This document shows positions 25,730 through 35,073 of a stretch of 64,000 nucleotides of DNA, one piece after another. This DNA comes from Rhodoferax sediminis (GTDB lineage Bacteria > Pseudomonadota > Gammaproteobacteria > Burkholderiales > Burkholderiaceae_C): the NCBI RefSeq assembly GCF_006970865.1, contig NZ_CP035503.1, forward strand, positions 1,439,001 to 1,503,000. Direction: 5' to 3'. Every line of letters begins with the position of its first letter. The stretch's first letter is position 1. The translations under genes were made by a program, and so were the position numbers. A model generated the notes under the pieces. That model was not told the origin of the DNA, made no database searches, and was given only the letters and a program-made list of their open reading frames with translations.

Positions 25730-26950
25730 ATGAACCCGAACTTCCAGCGCCTGATGAGCGAAGCCGCCCAGATGACCCGATCCGGCCAGCTGCTGGCCGC
25801 AACGCAGGCCATCCAGCGCGCCCTGCGCGGCAATGCCGACGAGGCGGCTGCGCCGGCGGGCGACGAGCGCCTGCATGAGTTGCGCCCGACGGCGCGCGAC
25901 AACCACTCGATCGTGCTCGACGGGCTGGTGCGCGTGATCGACGAGGCGACCGCGAAAGCATCCCCCTGGAGCAAGGCCAACGTCGGGAACTGGGCCGACG
26001 CCGAACGCACCGGTGCCGGCACGTCCCCGGTCGAGCCCGCCGCAGACTCCGCGCCCACGCCTGTCCACGACCCCGCGCTCGAACGCTGGAGCGATGGCAG
26101 CTTCACCCACGGCGGGCGCAGCGTCGCCTACAAGCTCTATGTACCGCCGCTCACCGCCGGCCGCACGGCGGCGCCGCGGCCGCTGGTGCTGATGCTGCAT
26201 GGCTGCACGCAGAATCCCGCCGATTTCGCGGCCGGCACGCGGATGAACGCGCTGGCGCGCGAGCAGGGTTTTGTCGTGCTGTACCCGGCGCAGACCCAGC
26301 GCGGCAACGCACAGCGCTGCTGGAACTGGTTCAAGACCCAGCACCAGCAGCGCGGCCGGGGCGAGCCGGCGCTGCTGGCGGCGCTGACGCAGTCCATCAT
26401 GGCGCGCGAGAACATCGACCCGGCGCGGGTCTACGTCGCCGGGCTGTCGGCCGGCGGCGCCATGGCCGACATTCTCGGGCGCTGCTACCCCGAACTGTTC
26501 GCCGCCGTGGGCGTGCACTCCGGGCTGCCGGCGGGCGCCGCCTCCAATCTGCCGTCGGCGCTGGCCGCCATGCAGGGCGGCCCGGCGACCGGGAGGGCGG
26601 CAGCGCAAGGTACCGGCGCGGCGCCGCCGGTCATCGTGTTCCACGGCGACGCCGATGCGACGGTGCACCCGCGCAACGGCGCGGCGCTGGTGAGCGCGGC
26701 GCAGGACAACACCGGCAGCGCCGCGCCGCGCGTCAGCGAAGGCCGCTCGGCGCAGGGCCAGGGCTTCACGCGCAGCGAGTACCTGGCAGGCGACAGCAGC
26801 GTGGCGGCCGAGCACTGGCGGCTGCACGGCGCCGGCCACGCTTGGTCGGGCGGCAGCACGCAGGGCAGCTTCACCGATCCGAGAGGCTGCGACGCCAGCG
26901 CCGAGATGCTGCGGTTTTTCCTGGCGCACCCGAAAAAGACGCAAGGCTGA
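25730..26950 (+). CDS. PHB depolymerase family esterase
   Basis: The 406-residue protein has an N-terminal linker-like region of about 120 residues and an esterase_phd domain. LVLMLHGCTQNPADFAAGTR marks the oxyanion region, VYVAGLSAGGAMADILGRCY the lipase box with nucleophilic Ser, and VIVFHGDADATVHPRNG the acid. The His is probably in HGAGHAWSGGS. Substrates in this family range from short-chain PHB to feruloyl esters. No signal peptide. GAAAGGACACC precedes the ATG at 25730. Confidence 0.88.
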   Translation: MNPNFQRLMSEAAQMTRSGQLLAATQAIQRALRGNADEAAAPAGDERLHELRPTARDNHSIVLDGLVRVIDEATAKASPWSKANVGNWADAERTGAGTSPVEPAADSAPTPVHDPALERWSDGSFTHGGRSVAYKLYVPPLTAGRTAAPRPLVLMLHGCTQNPADFAAGTRMNALAREQGFVVLYPAQTQRGNAQRCWNWFKTQHQQRGRGEPALLAALTQSIMARENIDPARVYVAGLSAGGAMADILGRCYPELFAAVGVHSGLPAGAASNLPSALAAMQGGPATGRAAAQGTGAAPPVIVFHGDADATVHPRNGAALVSAAQDNTGSAAPRVSEGRSAQGQGFTRSEYLAGDSSVAAEHWRLHGAGHAWSGGSTQGSFTDPRGCDASAEMLRFFLAHPKKTQG

Positions 26951-26963
26951 ACGACCCGGCGGT

Positions 26964-26997
26964 ACCCCGTGGCTCCATGGTCACGGGACCGTGGGGT
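26964..26997 (+). terminator. Possible hairpin terminator after esterase gene
   Basis: An imperfect inverted repeat with ACCCC and GGGGT ends and an 8-nt loop follows the esterase stop by 13 bp. Two wobble pairs and one mismatch weaken it, and there is no clear T-run. It separates the esterase from aroC. Confidence 0.3.
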
Positions 26998-27051
26998 TAG
27001 ATGCTTCGCCAGTTTCGACCTCCGCGCCCCGCCTCGGGGATAATCAGGTGC

Positions 27052-28149
27052 ATGAGCGGCAACACCTTCGGAACACTCTTCGCCGTCACCAACTTTGGTG
27101 AATCCCACGGGCCGGCCATCGGCTGCGTGATCGACGGCTGCCCACCGGGCATGGCTTTGTGCGAGGCCGACATCCAGCCCGACCTGGACCGGCGCCGTCC
27201 CGGCACCTCCAGGTTCGTGACCCAGCGCAACGAGCCCGATGCGGTGGAAATCCTCTCGGGCGTGTACGAGGGCAAGACCACCGGCACGCCGATCTGCCTC
27301 ATGATCAAGAACACCGACCAGCGCAGCAAGGACTACGGCAACATCCTGCAGACCTTTCGTCCCGGTCACGCCGACTACACCTACTGGCACAAATACGGCA
27401 TCCGTGACCCGCGCGGCGGCGGCCGTTCCTCGGCGCGCCTGACGGCGCCGATGGTGGCGGCCGGCGCGGTCGCCAAAAAATGGCTGGCGGCGCAGTACGG
27501 CTGTGTGTTTCGCGGCTGCATGACGCAGATCGGCGAGGTCGTGATCCCGTTCGAGTCGTGGGAGCACGTGCCGAACAACCCGTTCTTCGCGCCCGTGGCC
27601 GATGTCTCAAAGCTCGAGACCTATCTGGAGACGCTGCGCAAGGCCGGCGACTCGTGCGGCGCACGCATCCGCGTGACGGCCTCTGGCGTGCCGGTGGGCC
27701 TGGGCGAACCGCTGTTCGACAAAATGGACGCCGACATCGCCTGGGCCATGATGGGCATCAACGCCGTCAAGGCGGTCGAGATCGGTGCCGGCTGGGACAG
27801 CGTCACGCAGCGCGGCACCACGCACGGCGATTCGCTGTCGCCGCAGGGCTTCAAGTCCAACAACTCGGGCGGCACGCTGGGTGGCATCAGCACGGGCCAG
27901 GACCTCGAAGTGAGCATCGCCGTCAAGCCGACCAGCTCGATCATCTCGCCGCGCGAATCGATCGACCTGGCGGGCAATGCCACCGAGGTTGTGACCAAGG
28001 GCCGCCACGACCCCTGCGTGGGCATCCGCGCCACGCCGATTGCCGAGGCCATGCTGGCACTCGTGGTGATGGAGCACGCGCTGCGGCATCGCGCCCAGTG
28101 CGCCGATGTCAGGGTGCCGGTGCCGCCAATCGCGGCTGCTTCCCGGTGA
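27052..28149 (+). CDS. aroC: Chorismate synthase
   Basis: AroC converts EPSP to chorismate, the last shikimate step, with reduced FMN. The 365-residue protein shows the three family signatures: [18 protein letters not shown] at the start, [20 protein letters not shown] in the middle with [14 protein letters not shown], and [20 protein letters not shown] at the end. The ATG at 27052 matches the usual N-terminus [10 protein letters not shown]. aroQ, another shikimate gene, lies 1.1 kb downstream on the same strand. Confidence 0.97.
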   Translation: MSGNTFGTLFAVTNFGESHGPAIGCVIDGCPPGMALCEADIQPDLDRRRPGTSRFVTQRNEPDAVEILSGVYEGKTTGTPICLMIKNTDQRSKDYGNILQTFRPGHADYTYWHKYGIRDPRGGGRSSARLTAPMVAAGAVAKKWLAAQYGCVFRGCMTQIGEVVIPFESWEHVPNNPFFAPVADVSKLETYLETLRKAGDSCGARIRVTASGVPVGLGEPLFDKMDADIAWAMMGINAVKAVEIGAGWDSVTQRGTTHGDSLSPQGFKSNNSGGTLGGISTGQDLEVSIAVKPTSSIISPRESIDLAGNATEVVTKGRHDPCVGIRATPIAEAMLALVVMEHALRHRAQCADVRVPVPPIAAASR

Positions 28150-28191
28150 CGCAGTGACGGGCCGGTGCCTCAGCAACACCAGGAAGACAAC

Positions 28192-29217
28192 ATGCAATAC
28201 ATCCGCTTCGGCAACACCGGCCTCAAGGTATCGCGCATCTGCCTGGGCATGATGACCTATGGCACGCCGCAGTGGCGGCCCTGGGTGCTGGACGAGGCGG
28301 CAGCGCTGCCCGTGGTCAAGCACGCGGTGGATGCCGGGATCAACTTCTTCGACACCGCCGACATGTATTCGGCCGGCGAGAGCGAGGCGCTGACCGGCCG
28401 CTTTCTCAAGATGCTGTGCAAGCGCGAAGAGGTGGTGCTGGCGACCAAGCTGTACTACCCGGTGGAGATGGCCTTCAAGGGCGGCAACAGCACGGCGGCC
28501 CAACCCGCGCGGCGCCCCAACATGGATGGTCTGGGGCGCAAGCGCATCTTCCACGCGGTGGACGCGAGTCTGCAGCGCCTGGGCTGCGACTACATCGACC
28601 TGTACCAGATCCACCGGCTGGACCCGAACACGCCGATCGAGGAAACCATGGAGGCCCTGCACGACGTGGTGAAGGCCGGCAAGGTGCGTTACCTCGGCGC
28701 CAGCAGCATGTGGGCCTGGCAGTTCGCCAAGGCGCAGCAGGTCGCCAGGGAGCATGGCTGGACGCGTTTTGTGAGCATGCAAAACCACTACAACCTGGCC
28801 TACCGCGAGGAAGAGCGCGAGATGATTCCGCTATGCCGCGACCAGGGCGTGGCGCTGATCCCGTGGAGTCCGCTGGCGCGCGGTTTTCTCGCGGGCAACC
28901 GCAAGGCCGACGACAAGGCGCAGGGCGAGACCAGCCGCGCCAGGACCGACGACATTGCGCAGAAGTACTACTACCGCAAGAGCGACTTCAAGGTGGTCGA
29001 AGCCTTGGGCAAGCTGGCTGCCAAGAAAGGCATCAGCAACGCCACGCTGGCCTATGCCTGGCTGATGCACAAGGGCGTGACCGCGCCGATCGTGGGCGCC
29101 AGCAAACCCTGGCAAATCGACCAGGCGCTGGCGGCGACCGACGTGGCGTTGACCGAGGCCGAGATCCAGCGGCTGGAAGCGGCGTACGAGCCGCATCCGG
29201 TGCTGGGGCATCTGTAA
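28192..29217 (+). CDS. Aldo/keto reductase
   Basis: This 341-residue NADPH-dependent oxidoreductase has a TIM-barrel AKR sequence with catalytic Asp and Tyr in NFFDTADMYSAGESEAL, Lys in VVLATKLYYPV and His in YQIHRLDPNTPIEET. The C-terminal VGASKPWQIDQALAA region binds NADP. It resembles the AKR11-14 and YajO group acting on small aldehydes or ketones; the substrate is unknown. GGAAGACAAC precedes the ATG at 28192. Confidence 0.9.
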   Translation: MQYIRFGNTGLKVSRICLGMMTYGTPQWRPWVLDEAAALPVVKHAVDAGINFFDTADMYSAGESEALTGRFLKMLCKREEVVLATKLYYPVEMAFKGGNSTAAQPARRPNMDGLGRKRIFHAVDASLQRLGCDYIDLYQIHRLDPNTPIEETMEALHDVVKAGKVRYLGASSMWAWQFAKAQQVAREHGWTRFVSMQNHYNLAYREEEREMIPLCRDQGVALIPWSPLARGFLAGNRKADDKAQGETSRARTDDIAQKYYYRKSDFKVVEALGKLAAKKGISNATLAYAWLMHKGVTAPIVGASKPWQIDQALAATDVALTEAEIQRLEAAYEPHPVLGHL

Positions 29218-29262
29218 GGTCAAACCGCGTCCATCCAATCTTTTTCCTGATTCTGGAGCTCC

Positions 29263-29715
29263 ATGAAAACTGCTCTCGTCCTCAACGGCCCCAATCTCAA
29301 CCTGCTCGGCACGCGTGAGCCAGCCGTATACGGCTCGCAAACGCTGGCCGACGTGAAGGCGCTGTGTGTGCAGGCCTGCGCCAGCCACAACCTGGCGCTC
29401 GACTTTCGCCAGAGCAATCATGAAGGCGAGCTGATCGACTGGATTCACGAGGCCGGCCGCGCACAGGCCGCGGGCACGCTGGCCGGCGTGGTGCTGAACG
29501 CCGGCGCCTACACCCACACCAGCGTTGCACTGCACGACGCCATCAAGGGAGCGGGCGTCACGCTGATCGAGCTGCACATCTCCAACGTGCATGCGCGCGA
29601 GGCGTTTCGCCATCACTCCTACATCTCGCCGGCGGCCAAGGCCGTGATGGCCGGGTTCGGGGTGCAAGGGTATGCGCTGGCCATTTCTGGTCTGGCGGGT
29701 TTGGCGGGACTTTGA
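29263..29715 (+). CDS. aroQ: 3-dehydroquinate dehydratase, type II
   Basis: AroQ dehydrates 3-dehydroquinate to 3-dehydroshikimate. The 150-residue protein carries the type II features: [20 protein letters not shown] with the catalytic tyrosine, the substrate loop [33 protein letters not shown], and [19 protein letters not shown] with the catalytic His. It forms a dodecamer. An arfB-like gene starts 15 bp downstream. Confidence 0.96.
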   Translation: MKTALVLNGPNLNLLGTREPAVYGSQTLADVKALCVQACASHNLALDFRQSNHEGELIDWIHEAGRAQAAGTLAGVVLNAGAYTHTSVALHDAIKGAGVTLIELHISNVHAREAFRHHSYISPAAKAVMAGFGVQGYALAISGLAGLAGL

Positions 29716-29730
29716 ATTAAGTGGCTCATC

Positions 29731-30126
29731 GTGATTGAGATCAACCCGGCGGAGATCGAAATCACGGCCATCCGCGCCCAGGGCGCGGGCGGGCAGAACG
29801 TCAACAAGGTGTCGAGCGCCGTGCACCTGCGCTTCGACATCACCGCGTCATCGCTGCCCGAGGATGTCAAGGCCCGGCTGCTCGCGCTGCGCGACACCCG
29901 CATCACGCAGGAGGGCGTGCTGGTGCTCAAGGCGCAGCAGCACCGCAGCCAGGATATGAACCGCGCCGACGCGCTGGCGCGCCTGACCGAACTGGTCAAC
30001 AGCGTGGCGCTGCCGCCGCGGGTGCGGCGCGCGACCAAGCCCACTTACGGCTCGAAGCAGAGGCGCCTGGAGGGCAAGAGCCAGCGCGCCAACATCAAGG
30101 CGCTGCGCGGCAAGGTGGACGAGTGA
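29731..30126 (+). CDS. arfB: Ribosome rescue hydrolase ArfB (GGQ domain)
   Basis: The 131-residue protein is a short class I release factor relative. The catalytic loop AIRAQGAGGQNVNKVSSAVH holds the GGQ that hydrolyses peptidyl-tRNA. The basic tail KPTYGSKQRRLEGKSQRANI matches the positively charged C-terminus that enters the mRNA channel of stalled ribosomes. The start is GTG at 29731, 15 bp after aroQ. Confidence 0.92.
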   Translation: MIEINPAEIEITAIRAQGAGGQNVNKVSSAVHLRFDITASSLPEDVKARLLALRDTRITQEGVLVLKAQQHRSQDMNRADALARLTELVNSVALPPRVRRATKPTYGSKQRRLEGKSQRANIKALRGKVDE

Positions 30127-30240
30127 ATTTATGTGTTTTGTGCCCGTAGCCCTTTAGTGGCCTGCACCATCCGCTATCAAATACGTAGTAAGCGAAAATC
30201 GTCGCTCGATTCCGTTCCGCCCGCTTGATATAAACGGGTC

Positions 30241-31134
30241 ATGACGACGCCACATTCCGATGCTCTTCCCGATGAAGTCCGCCCGCTGCTGGACACGGCG
30301 ACCCGCCTGGAAACGCCGTGCGGCGCGGGCACGCTGGTCTGGCATGTGTGGGGCCAGAGCGAGCCGGGGCACAACCCCGTCGTGCTGTTGCACGGCGGCA
30401 GCGGCAGCTGGACGCACTGGCTGCGCAACATCCTTGCGCTGGCCGCCAGCGGGCGCCGCGTGCTGGTGCCGGACCTGCCGGGCTTTGGCGATTCGGCCCC
30501 GCCCGCCAAGGGTACGGACGCCGACGTGCTGCCGGAGCCCCTCGAGGCTGGTTTGAAAATCCTGCTGGGCGAGCAGCGCTGCGACCTGGTCGGGTTTTCC
30601 TTCGGCGGCATGGTCGCCGGCTTTCTGGCGGTCCGCTGTCCTGCACGTGTGGCACGTCTGGTTGTCGTCGGCGCGCCGGGCCTCGGTGTGGCGTCCCGCA
30701 GGACCGTTCCGTTGATGCCGTGGCGCCATCTGGCCGATGCGGATCAGCGCGACGCGGTTCATCGCCAGAACCTGGCGGCCCTGATGTTGCATCACCCCGA
30801 GTCCCTCACCGAACTGGCGCTGCGGTTGCATGTCGCGAACGTGATGCGCGACCGCATGAAGGGGCGCGGCCTGGCCTACACCGACGTGCTGGCGCGCACC
30901 TTGCCCCAGGTGCAGTGCCCGGTGTATGCCATCTATGGCCGCGAAGACGCGCTCTACAAAGGCCGACTCGACGCATTGGCCGAAGCCCTGCGCCCCGTGC
31001 GCAGCGTCCAGGGTCTGCAACTGATCGAGGATGCGGGGCATTGGGTGCAGTTTGAGCGGCCGAAAGCCTTCAATGCAACACTGCTGGCGGTGCTAAATGA
31101 CGGTCCGAGCCCGAATGCCGGCGCACACCGGTAA
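30241..31134 (+). CDS. Alpha/beta hydrolase
   Basis: The 297-residue cytoplasmic protein has VVLLHGGSGSWTHWLRN, the nucleophile elbow LVGFSFGGMVAGFLAV with Ser flanked by FSFGG, an acid in IYGREDALYKGRL and a His in EDAGHWVQFERP. It belongs to the large meta-cleavage hydrolase/epoxide hydrolase-like group. Substrate unknown. A GCTAT-N7-GTAGT repeat lies 50 bp upstream. Start by ATG at 30241. Confidence 0.86.
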   Translation: MTTPHSDALPDEVRPLLDTATRLETPCGAGTLVWHVWGQSEPGHNPVVLLHGGSGSWTHWLRNILALAASGRRVLVPDLPGFGDSAPPAKGTDADVLPEPLEAGLKILLGEQRCDLVGFSFGGMVAGFLAVRCPARVARLVVVGAPGLGVASRRTVPLMPWRHLADADQRDAVHRQNLAALMLHHPESLTELALRLHVANVMRDRMKGRGLAYTDVLARTLPQVQCPVYAIYGREDALYKGRLDALAEALRPVRSVQGLQLIEDAGHWVQFERPKAFNATLLAVLNDGPSPNAGAHR

Positions 31135-31166
31135 CATGGGTTACCGAATGTTGACCCGAGGCAATC

Positions 31167-31928
31167 ATGCGACTTGCAATTCTTTCTGATCTGCACCTGA
31201 CCGTGGCCGGCATGCCCGTGCCCCAGGTTGCATGCGATGTGGTGATTCTGGCGGGCGACGTGGCCCGGCCGCAGCAGGCCATGGCGTGGGCCAAACAGTT
31301 CACCGTCCCGGTGATCTATGTTCCCGGCAACCACGAGTACTACGGCGGCAGTCTGTCTGGCACGCTCTCAACCCTGCGTGAGCTTGCGCGTGGCAGCCAG
31401 GTGCACGTGCTCGAGCGCGACGAACTGCGCCTGGGCGGCGTGCGCTTTCTGGGCTGCACCCTGTGGACGGATTTTCGCTTGCAGGCCACCGAGGCCGAGC
31501 GTGCCGCGTCCATGGCGATGGCGAGCCAGATGATCCGCGATTTCAGCCGGGTCCGGCTCGACGACGATGGCGCCGCACTGTTCACGCCCGAGCTGTCACG
31601 CCAGGTCTTTGATGAATCGGTGGCGTGGCTGGACAAGAAGTTTGCCGAGCCGTTCGATGGAACCACGGTGGTGGTCTCGCACCATGCGCCATCCATCGGC
31701 AGCATCAATCCCAAATACGAAGGCTCGCCCCTGAACGCCTGCTTCGTCTCCGACATTGAGCCGCAGCTGCGCCGCTGGAATCCGCCGCTGTGGATCCACG
31801 GCCACCTGCACGACAGCTACGACTACGCGGTGGGCAACACCCGCGTGCTCTGCAATCCGCGCGGCTATGCGCGTGACGGGGTGACGGAAAACGCCTCGTT
31901 CGATCCGGGGCTGGTCATCGCCATTTGA
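31167..31928 (+). CDS. Metallophosphoesterase
   Basis: The 253-residue calcineurin-like phosphoesterase has all five metal motifs: ILSDLHLT, VILAGDVARP, VPGNHEYYGG, VVSHHAPS and IHGHLHDSYDY. It hydrolyses a phosphodiester or phosphomonoester with two metal ions; the substrate is unknown. It follows the hydrolase gene by 32 bp. Confidence 0.9.
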   Translation: MRLAILSDLHLTVAGMPVPQVACDVVILAGDVARPQQAMAWAKQFTVPVIYVPGNHEYYGGSLSGTLSTLRELARGSQVHVLERDELRLGGVRFLGCTLWTDFRLQATEAERAASMAMASQMIRDFSRVRLDDDGAALFTPELSRQVFDESVAWLDKKFAEPFDGTTVVVSHHAPSIGSINPKYEGSPLNACFVSDIEPQLRRWNPPLWIHGHLHDSYDYAVGNTRVLCNPRGYARDGVTENASFDPGLVIAI

Positions 31929-32011
31929 TACATCCACCCATTGATGGCGGGCCGGCGCGGCGGTGTCAGGGGTTTGGGTTCTGGCCGGGGCGGACACACT
32001 ATCATGTCCGC

Positions 32012-32815
32012 ATGGTTTCCGTCGTTTCATGGCAAAGGGCAGTGCAAGACATGGGCCGTGCCGTGCTGCGCTGGCTGGCCGGCTGGTGGCACATCGTGCA
32101 CTTTGGCGCGCTGCTGCTGGTGTTGGCGCTGTCGCCGTCGAGCTACAGCGGCGAGAATCGTCTCGTGCTGGCCCGCCGCATCTACATCGATACGGCGCCC
32201 ATTCTCGGCGGCTTCACGGTGCTGTGCGCGCTGGTCAGCCTGGTGCTGACGCGCATCGTGGTGGTCACGGCCCTGAGCTATGGTTTATCGCAGTATGCGT
32301 TGCAGTTGGTGATCCGCGTGCTGGTGCTGGAACTGATTCCGCTCACGGCGGCGCTCTTCGTGGCGCTGCGCTGCACCCTGCCGAGCGGCGCCGAACTCTC
32401 GCAGATGCGCCGCCGTGGCGAGCTGGAGGCGCTGCGCCAGGGCGGCGTTGACCCGCTGTGCCGCGAGGTGCTGCCGCGTGTGTTGGCGGGGATGTTCTCG
32501 ACCGTGACGCTGGCGGCGCTGAGCTGCGTGGTGGCGCTGGCGCTGGCGTATCTGGCGGTGTATGGTTTTGTCGCGTCGGGGCTGCCGGGCTACACGCGCC
32601 TGTTCGGCCAGGTGTTCAGCCCCGCCGTGGCGCTGATTTTTGTGCTGAAAACGCTGTTTTTCAGCCTGGCCGTTTCCCTGATTCCCATGGCCTCGGGCCT
32701 GTATGACAAGGCTGACAGCAGCTCACGCGCGAGCGCCGAGCTGCGGGGGCTGGTGCGCATGTTCGCGGTGATCCTGCTGGTCGAAGTGGCGTCGCTCGTG
32801 GGCAACTACTATTGA
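32012..32815 (+). CDS. MlaE-like lipid ABC transporter permease
   Basis: The 267-residue protein has five or so membrane helices and belongs to the MlaE/YrbE permease family that moves phospholipids between membranes. Recognisable are GAELSQMRRRGELEALRQGG (the coupling region) and DPLCREVLPRVLAGMFS. The partner MCE protein starts 24 bp downstream. The matching ATPase, usually between the two, is absent here. I start at the ATG at 32012. Confidence 0.8.
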   Translation: MVSVVSWQRAVQDMGRAVLRWLAGWWHIVHFGALLLVLALSPSSYSGENRLVLARRIYIDTAPILGGFTVLCALVSLVLTRIVVVTALSYGLSQYALQLVIRVLVLELIPLTAALFVALRCTLPSGAELSQMRRRGELEALRQGGVDPLCREVLPRVLAGMFSTVTLAALSCVVALALAYLAVYGFVASGLPGYTRLFGQVFSPAVALIFVLKTLFFSLAVSLIPMASGLYDKADSSSRASAELRGLVRMFAVILLVEVASLVGNYY

Positions 32816-32839
32816 CCTCCACTGATTCCCAACCGACCC

Positions 32840-33823
32840 ATGAGCGACCCGTCAGAGCCCCAACCACCGCAGCCCGCTGTCCCGCCGCCGCCCCAGGTCG
32901 CGCACCTCGAACTCAAGGCGGCGCTGCTGCTGCTGCTCATGCTGCTGCTGGTGTGCGGCTCGGCGGCGTATGTGCTGTATGCGCGCGGCGCGTTCGAGCC
33001 GACGCAGCGGCTGGTGCTGATCGCCGATGATTCCGAGGGCGTGGCGGTGGGCATGGACCTCACGTTCTCGGGCTTTCCGATCGGGCGCGTGCGCCGCATC
33101 GAGCTGGCCGCCGACGGCAATGCCCGCATCCTCATCGACGTGCCGCGCACGGATGCCCACTGGCTGCGCCAATCCAGTGTGTTCACGCTGGTGCGTAACC
33201 TGGTGGGCGGCACCAACATTCGCGCCTACAGCGGCATGTTGACCGACCCGCCGCTGCCCGATGGCGCAGAGCGCACGGTGCTGCGCGGCGACACCAACGC
33301 GGAAATTCCACGCCTGGTGGCGTCGGCGAAAGAATTGCTCGACAACCTGGGCGCCCTGACCGCGAAGGACGCGCCGCTCGGCGCCAGCCTGGCCAGCGTG
33401 CAGACCCTGACCGGGAAACTCAACGGCCCCAACGGAGCGCTGGGCGTGCTGCTGGGCAACGACGCGAATACCCAGAAACTGCTGTCCACGCTGGATCGCA
33501 CCAACGCGCTGCTGGCCCGGCTGGACGGCCTGGCGGCGAAGACCGACACCCAGGTGTTTGGCGACAAGGGCGTGATGCCCGAAACGCGTGCCACCATCGT
33601 GCAGCTCAATGCCCTGCTGGGCGAGGCGCGCACCAGCCTGAAGAAAGTGGACGCCGTGCTGGTGGAGGCGCAGGCCGTCGGCGCCAATGCACGCGATGCC
33701 ACGACCGACCTCGGCGCCCTGCGTGCCGAGGTCGAAACCAACCTGCGCAAGGTGGAGGGTCTGGTCAACGAGATCAACCGCAAGTGGCCGTTTGCGCGCG
33801 ACACGGAGTTGAAGCTGCCATGA
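32840..33823 (+). CDS. MlaD-like MCE domain protein
   Basis: The 327-residue protein has a proline-rich N-terminus, one membrane helix (about residues 25-45), a single MCE domain (FEPTQRLVLIADDSEGVAVG to VGGTNIRAYSG), and a long C-terminal helical region. MCE proteins form hexameric rings that carry lipids across the periplasm. The last codons overlap the next gene by an ATGA. Together with the permease and lipoprotein it makes an incomplete Mla-like set. Confidence 0.85.
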   Translation: MSDPSEPQPPQPAVPPPPQVAHLELKAALLLLLMLLLVCGSAAYVLYARGAFEPTQRLVLIADDSEGVAVGMDLTFSGFPIGRVRRIELAADGNARILIDVPRTDAHWLRQSSVFTLVRNLVGGTNIRAYSGMLTDPPLPDGAERTVLRGDTNAEIPRLVASAKELLDNLGALTAKDAPLGASLASVQTLTGKLNGPNGALGVLLGNDANTQKLLSTLDRTNALLARLDGLAAKTDTQVFGDKGVMPETRATIVQLNALLGEARTSLKKVDAVLVEAQAVGANARDATTDLGALRAEVETNLRKVEGLVNEINRKWPFARDTELKLP

Positions 33824-34518
33824 AGAGGTCCGCACTGGCAGGTGGCCGGGCGCTGATGGCGGTCGTCGCGCTGCTGCTGGGCGCGTGCGCCAGCGGCCCC
33901 AAGGCGCCCGATTGGCAAATGAACGCGCAGGATTCGATGCAGCGCTCCATCGCGGCCTACCTGTCGGGCGACACGCGCGTCGAGGCCCTGGAATTTGCGA
34001 ACGCGCGCAGCGAGATTGCGCGCACGGGCCGCCCCGACCTGATGGCCCGAGCCGAGCTGCTGCGCTGCGCCAGCCGGGTCGCCAGCCTGGTGTTCGAGCC
34101 CTGTGCCGGCTTCGAAAAACTGCGCCAGGATGCACCTGCGGCCGAGCGCGCCTACGCCGACTACCTGGCCGCGCGCGTGCAGCCGCAAGACGTGGCCTTG
34201 CTGCCCGCGCAGCAGCGCGCCGCGGCTGCGGCCCACCCCGATGCGGCCGCGGTCAGCAGCATCACTGATCCGCTGTCGAAGCTAGTGGCCGCCGGTGTGC
34301 TGTTCGAGAGCGGGCGGGCCAGTCCGGCGCTGATGGTGCTCGCGGTGGATACGGCCTCCGCCCAAGGCTGGCGGCGGCCCTTGCTGGCCTGGCTGCTGGT
34401 GCAGGCCGAGCGTGCGGAGCAGGGCGGTGACCGGCCCGAGGCCGAGCGGTTGCGCCGGCGCATCGAACTCGTGCAGGGTGTTGCGGGGGCGGCCACAGGG
34501 ACGGTCGTCAGACCCTGA
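33820..34518 (+). CDS. Lipoprotein of Mla-like system
   Basis: The 232-residue protein has a signal peptide with lipobox LLLGACAS at about residue 20, so it is probably lipid-anchored in the envelope. It has no domain I recognise and is rich in Ala and helices. The ATG overlaps the stop of the MCE gene (ATGA), so it is coupled to it and likely serves the same transport system. Confidence 0.7.
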   Translation: MKRSALAGGRALMAVVALLLGACASGPKAPDWQMNAQDSMQRSIAAYLSGDTRVEALEFANARSEIARTGRPDLMARAELLRCASRVASLVFEPCAGFEKLRQDAPAAERAYADYLAARVQPQDVALLPAQQRAAAAAHPDAAAVSSITDPLSKLVAAGVLFESGRASPALMVLAVDTASAQGWRRPLLAWLLVQAERAEQGGDRPEAERLRRRIELVQGVAGAATGTVVRP

Positions 34519-34550
34519 TCGCCTGCGACCTGCCGGCCTTGCGGTGCAGG

Positions 34551-34898
34551 TCAGTTTTCGCGGGCCCCGGACCCGGAATGGAGCGCTGGCGCAACCGATG
34601 CGGCGGACGATCGCAGCGGCACATGATGCCGGCGAATGTGGTGACGCGGCGGCCGGTCGGCGTTGGGGGGCGCCGGCAGTGCATTCCTGCCGCACGCCGC
34701 CCGCACCGCTGCGCCCTGGATCGTGAGCGGGTACTGGGACGGCTCCATCGCTGTGCGCGACTTGAAATCGTTGTAGGTCGCCCACGCGTCCTTGCATGCG
34801 GTCGAGGACGAGTCCATGGCTGCCTGGGCGATATTTGCGGCCGACGTGAGCAGCAGCGCCGCGGCACACATGAAGCCGTATCTCCATGGTTTGCTCAT
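34551..34898 (-). CDS. Small secreted protein of unknown function
   Basis: This 115-residue protein has a clear signal peptide (MSKPWRYGFMCAAALLLTSA, cleavage likely after AQAA). The mature part contains two cysteines (ACKDAW, AACGR) and a His/Arg-rich tail. AAAGGAACC lies 5-6 nt before the ATG ending at 34898, which supports a real gene. It is divergent from lysR at 35074 and convergent with the lipoprotein gene. Function unknown. Confidence 0.6.
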   Translation of the reverse strand: MSKPWRYGFMCAAALLLTSAANIAQAAMDSSSTACKDAWATYNDFKSRTAMEPSQYPLTIQGAAVRAACGRNALPAPPNADRPPRHHIRRHHVPLRSSAASVAPALHSGSGAREN

Positions 34899-35073
34899 AC
34901 GATGGTTCCTTTCGCGAAGCCGGCTCCCATATCCTAATCCTGCTCGCAGTGCCGGCAACGTGTGCGGCCACGCAACGGCCTCAAGCTGCGACGGGTACGC
35001 CTGTTCGTAGAATCGGATCACCGGAATCAACGCCTTCGCGGCCTTGTGGGCTGGCGGCCCGCTCCCACTTGTC

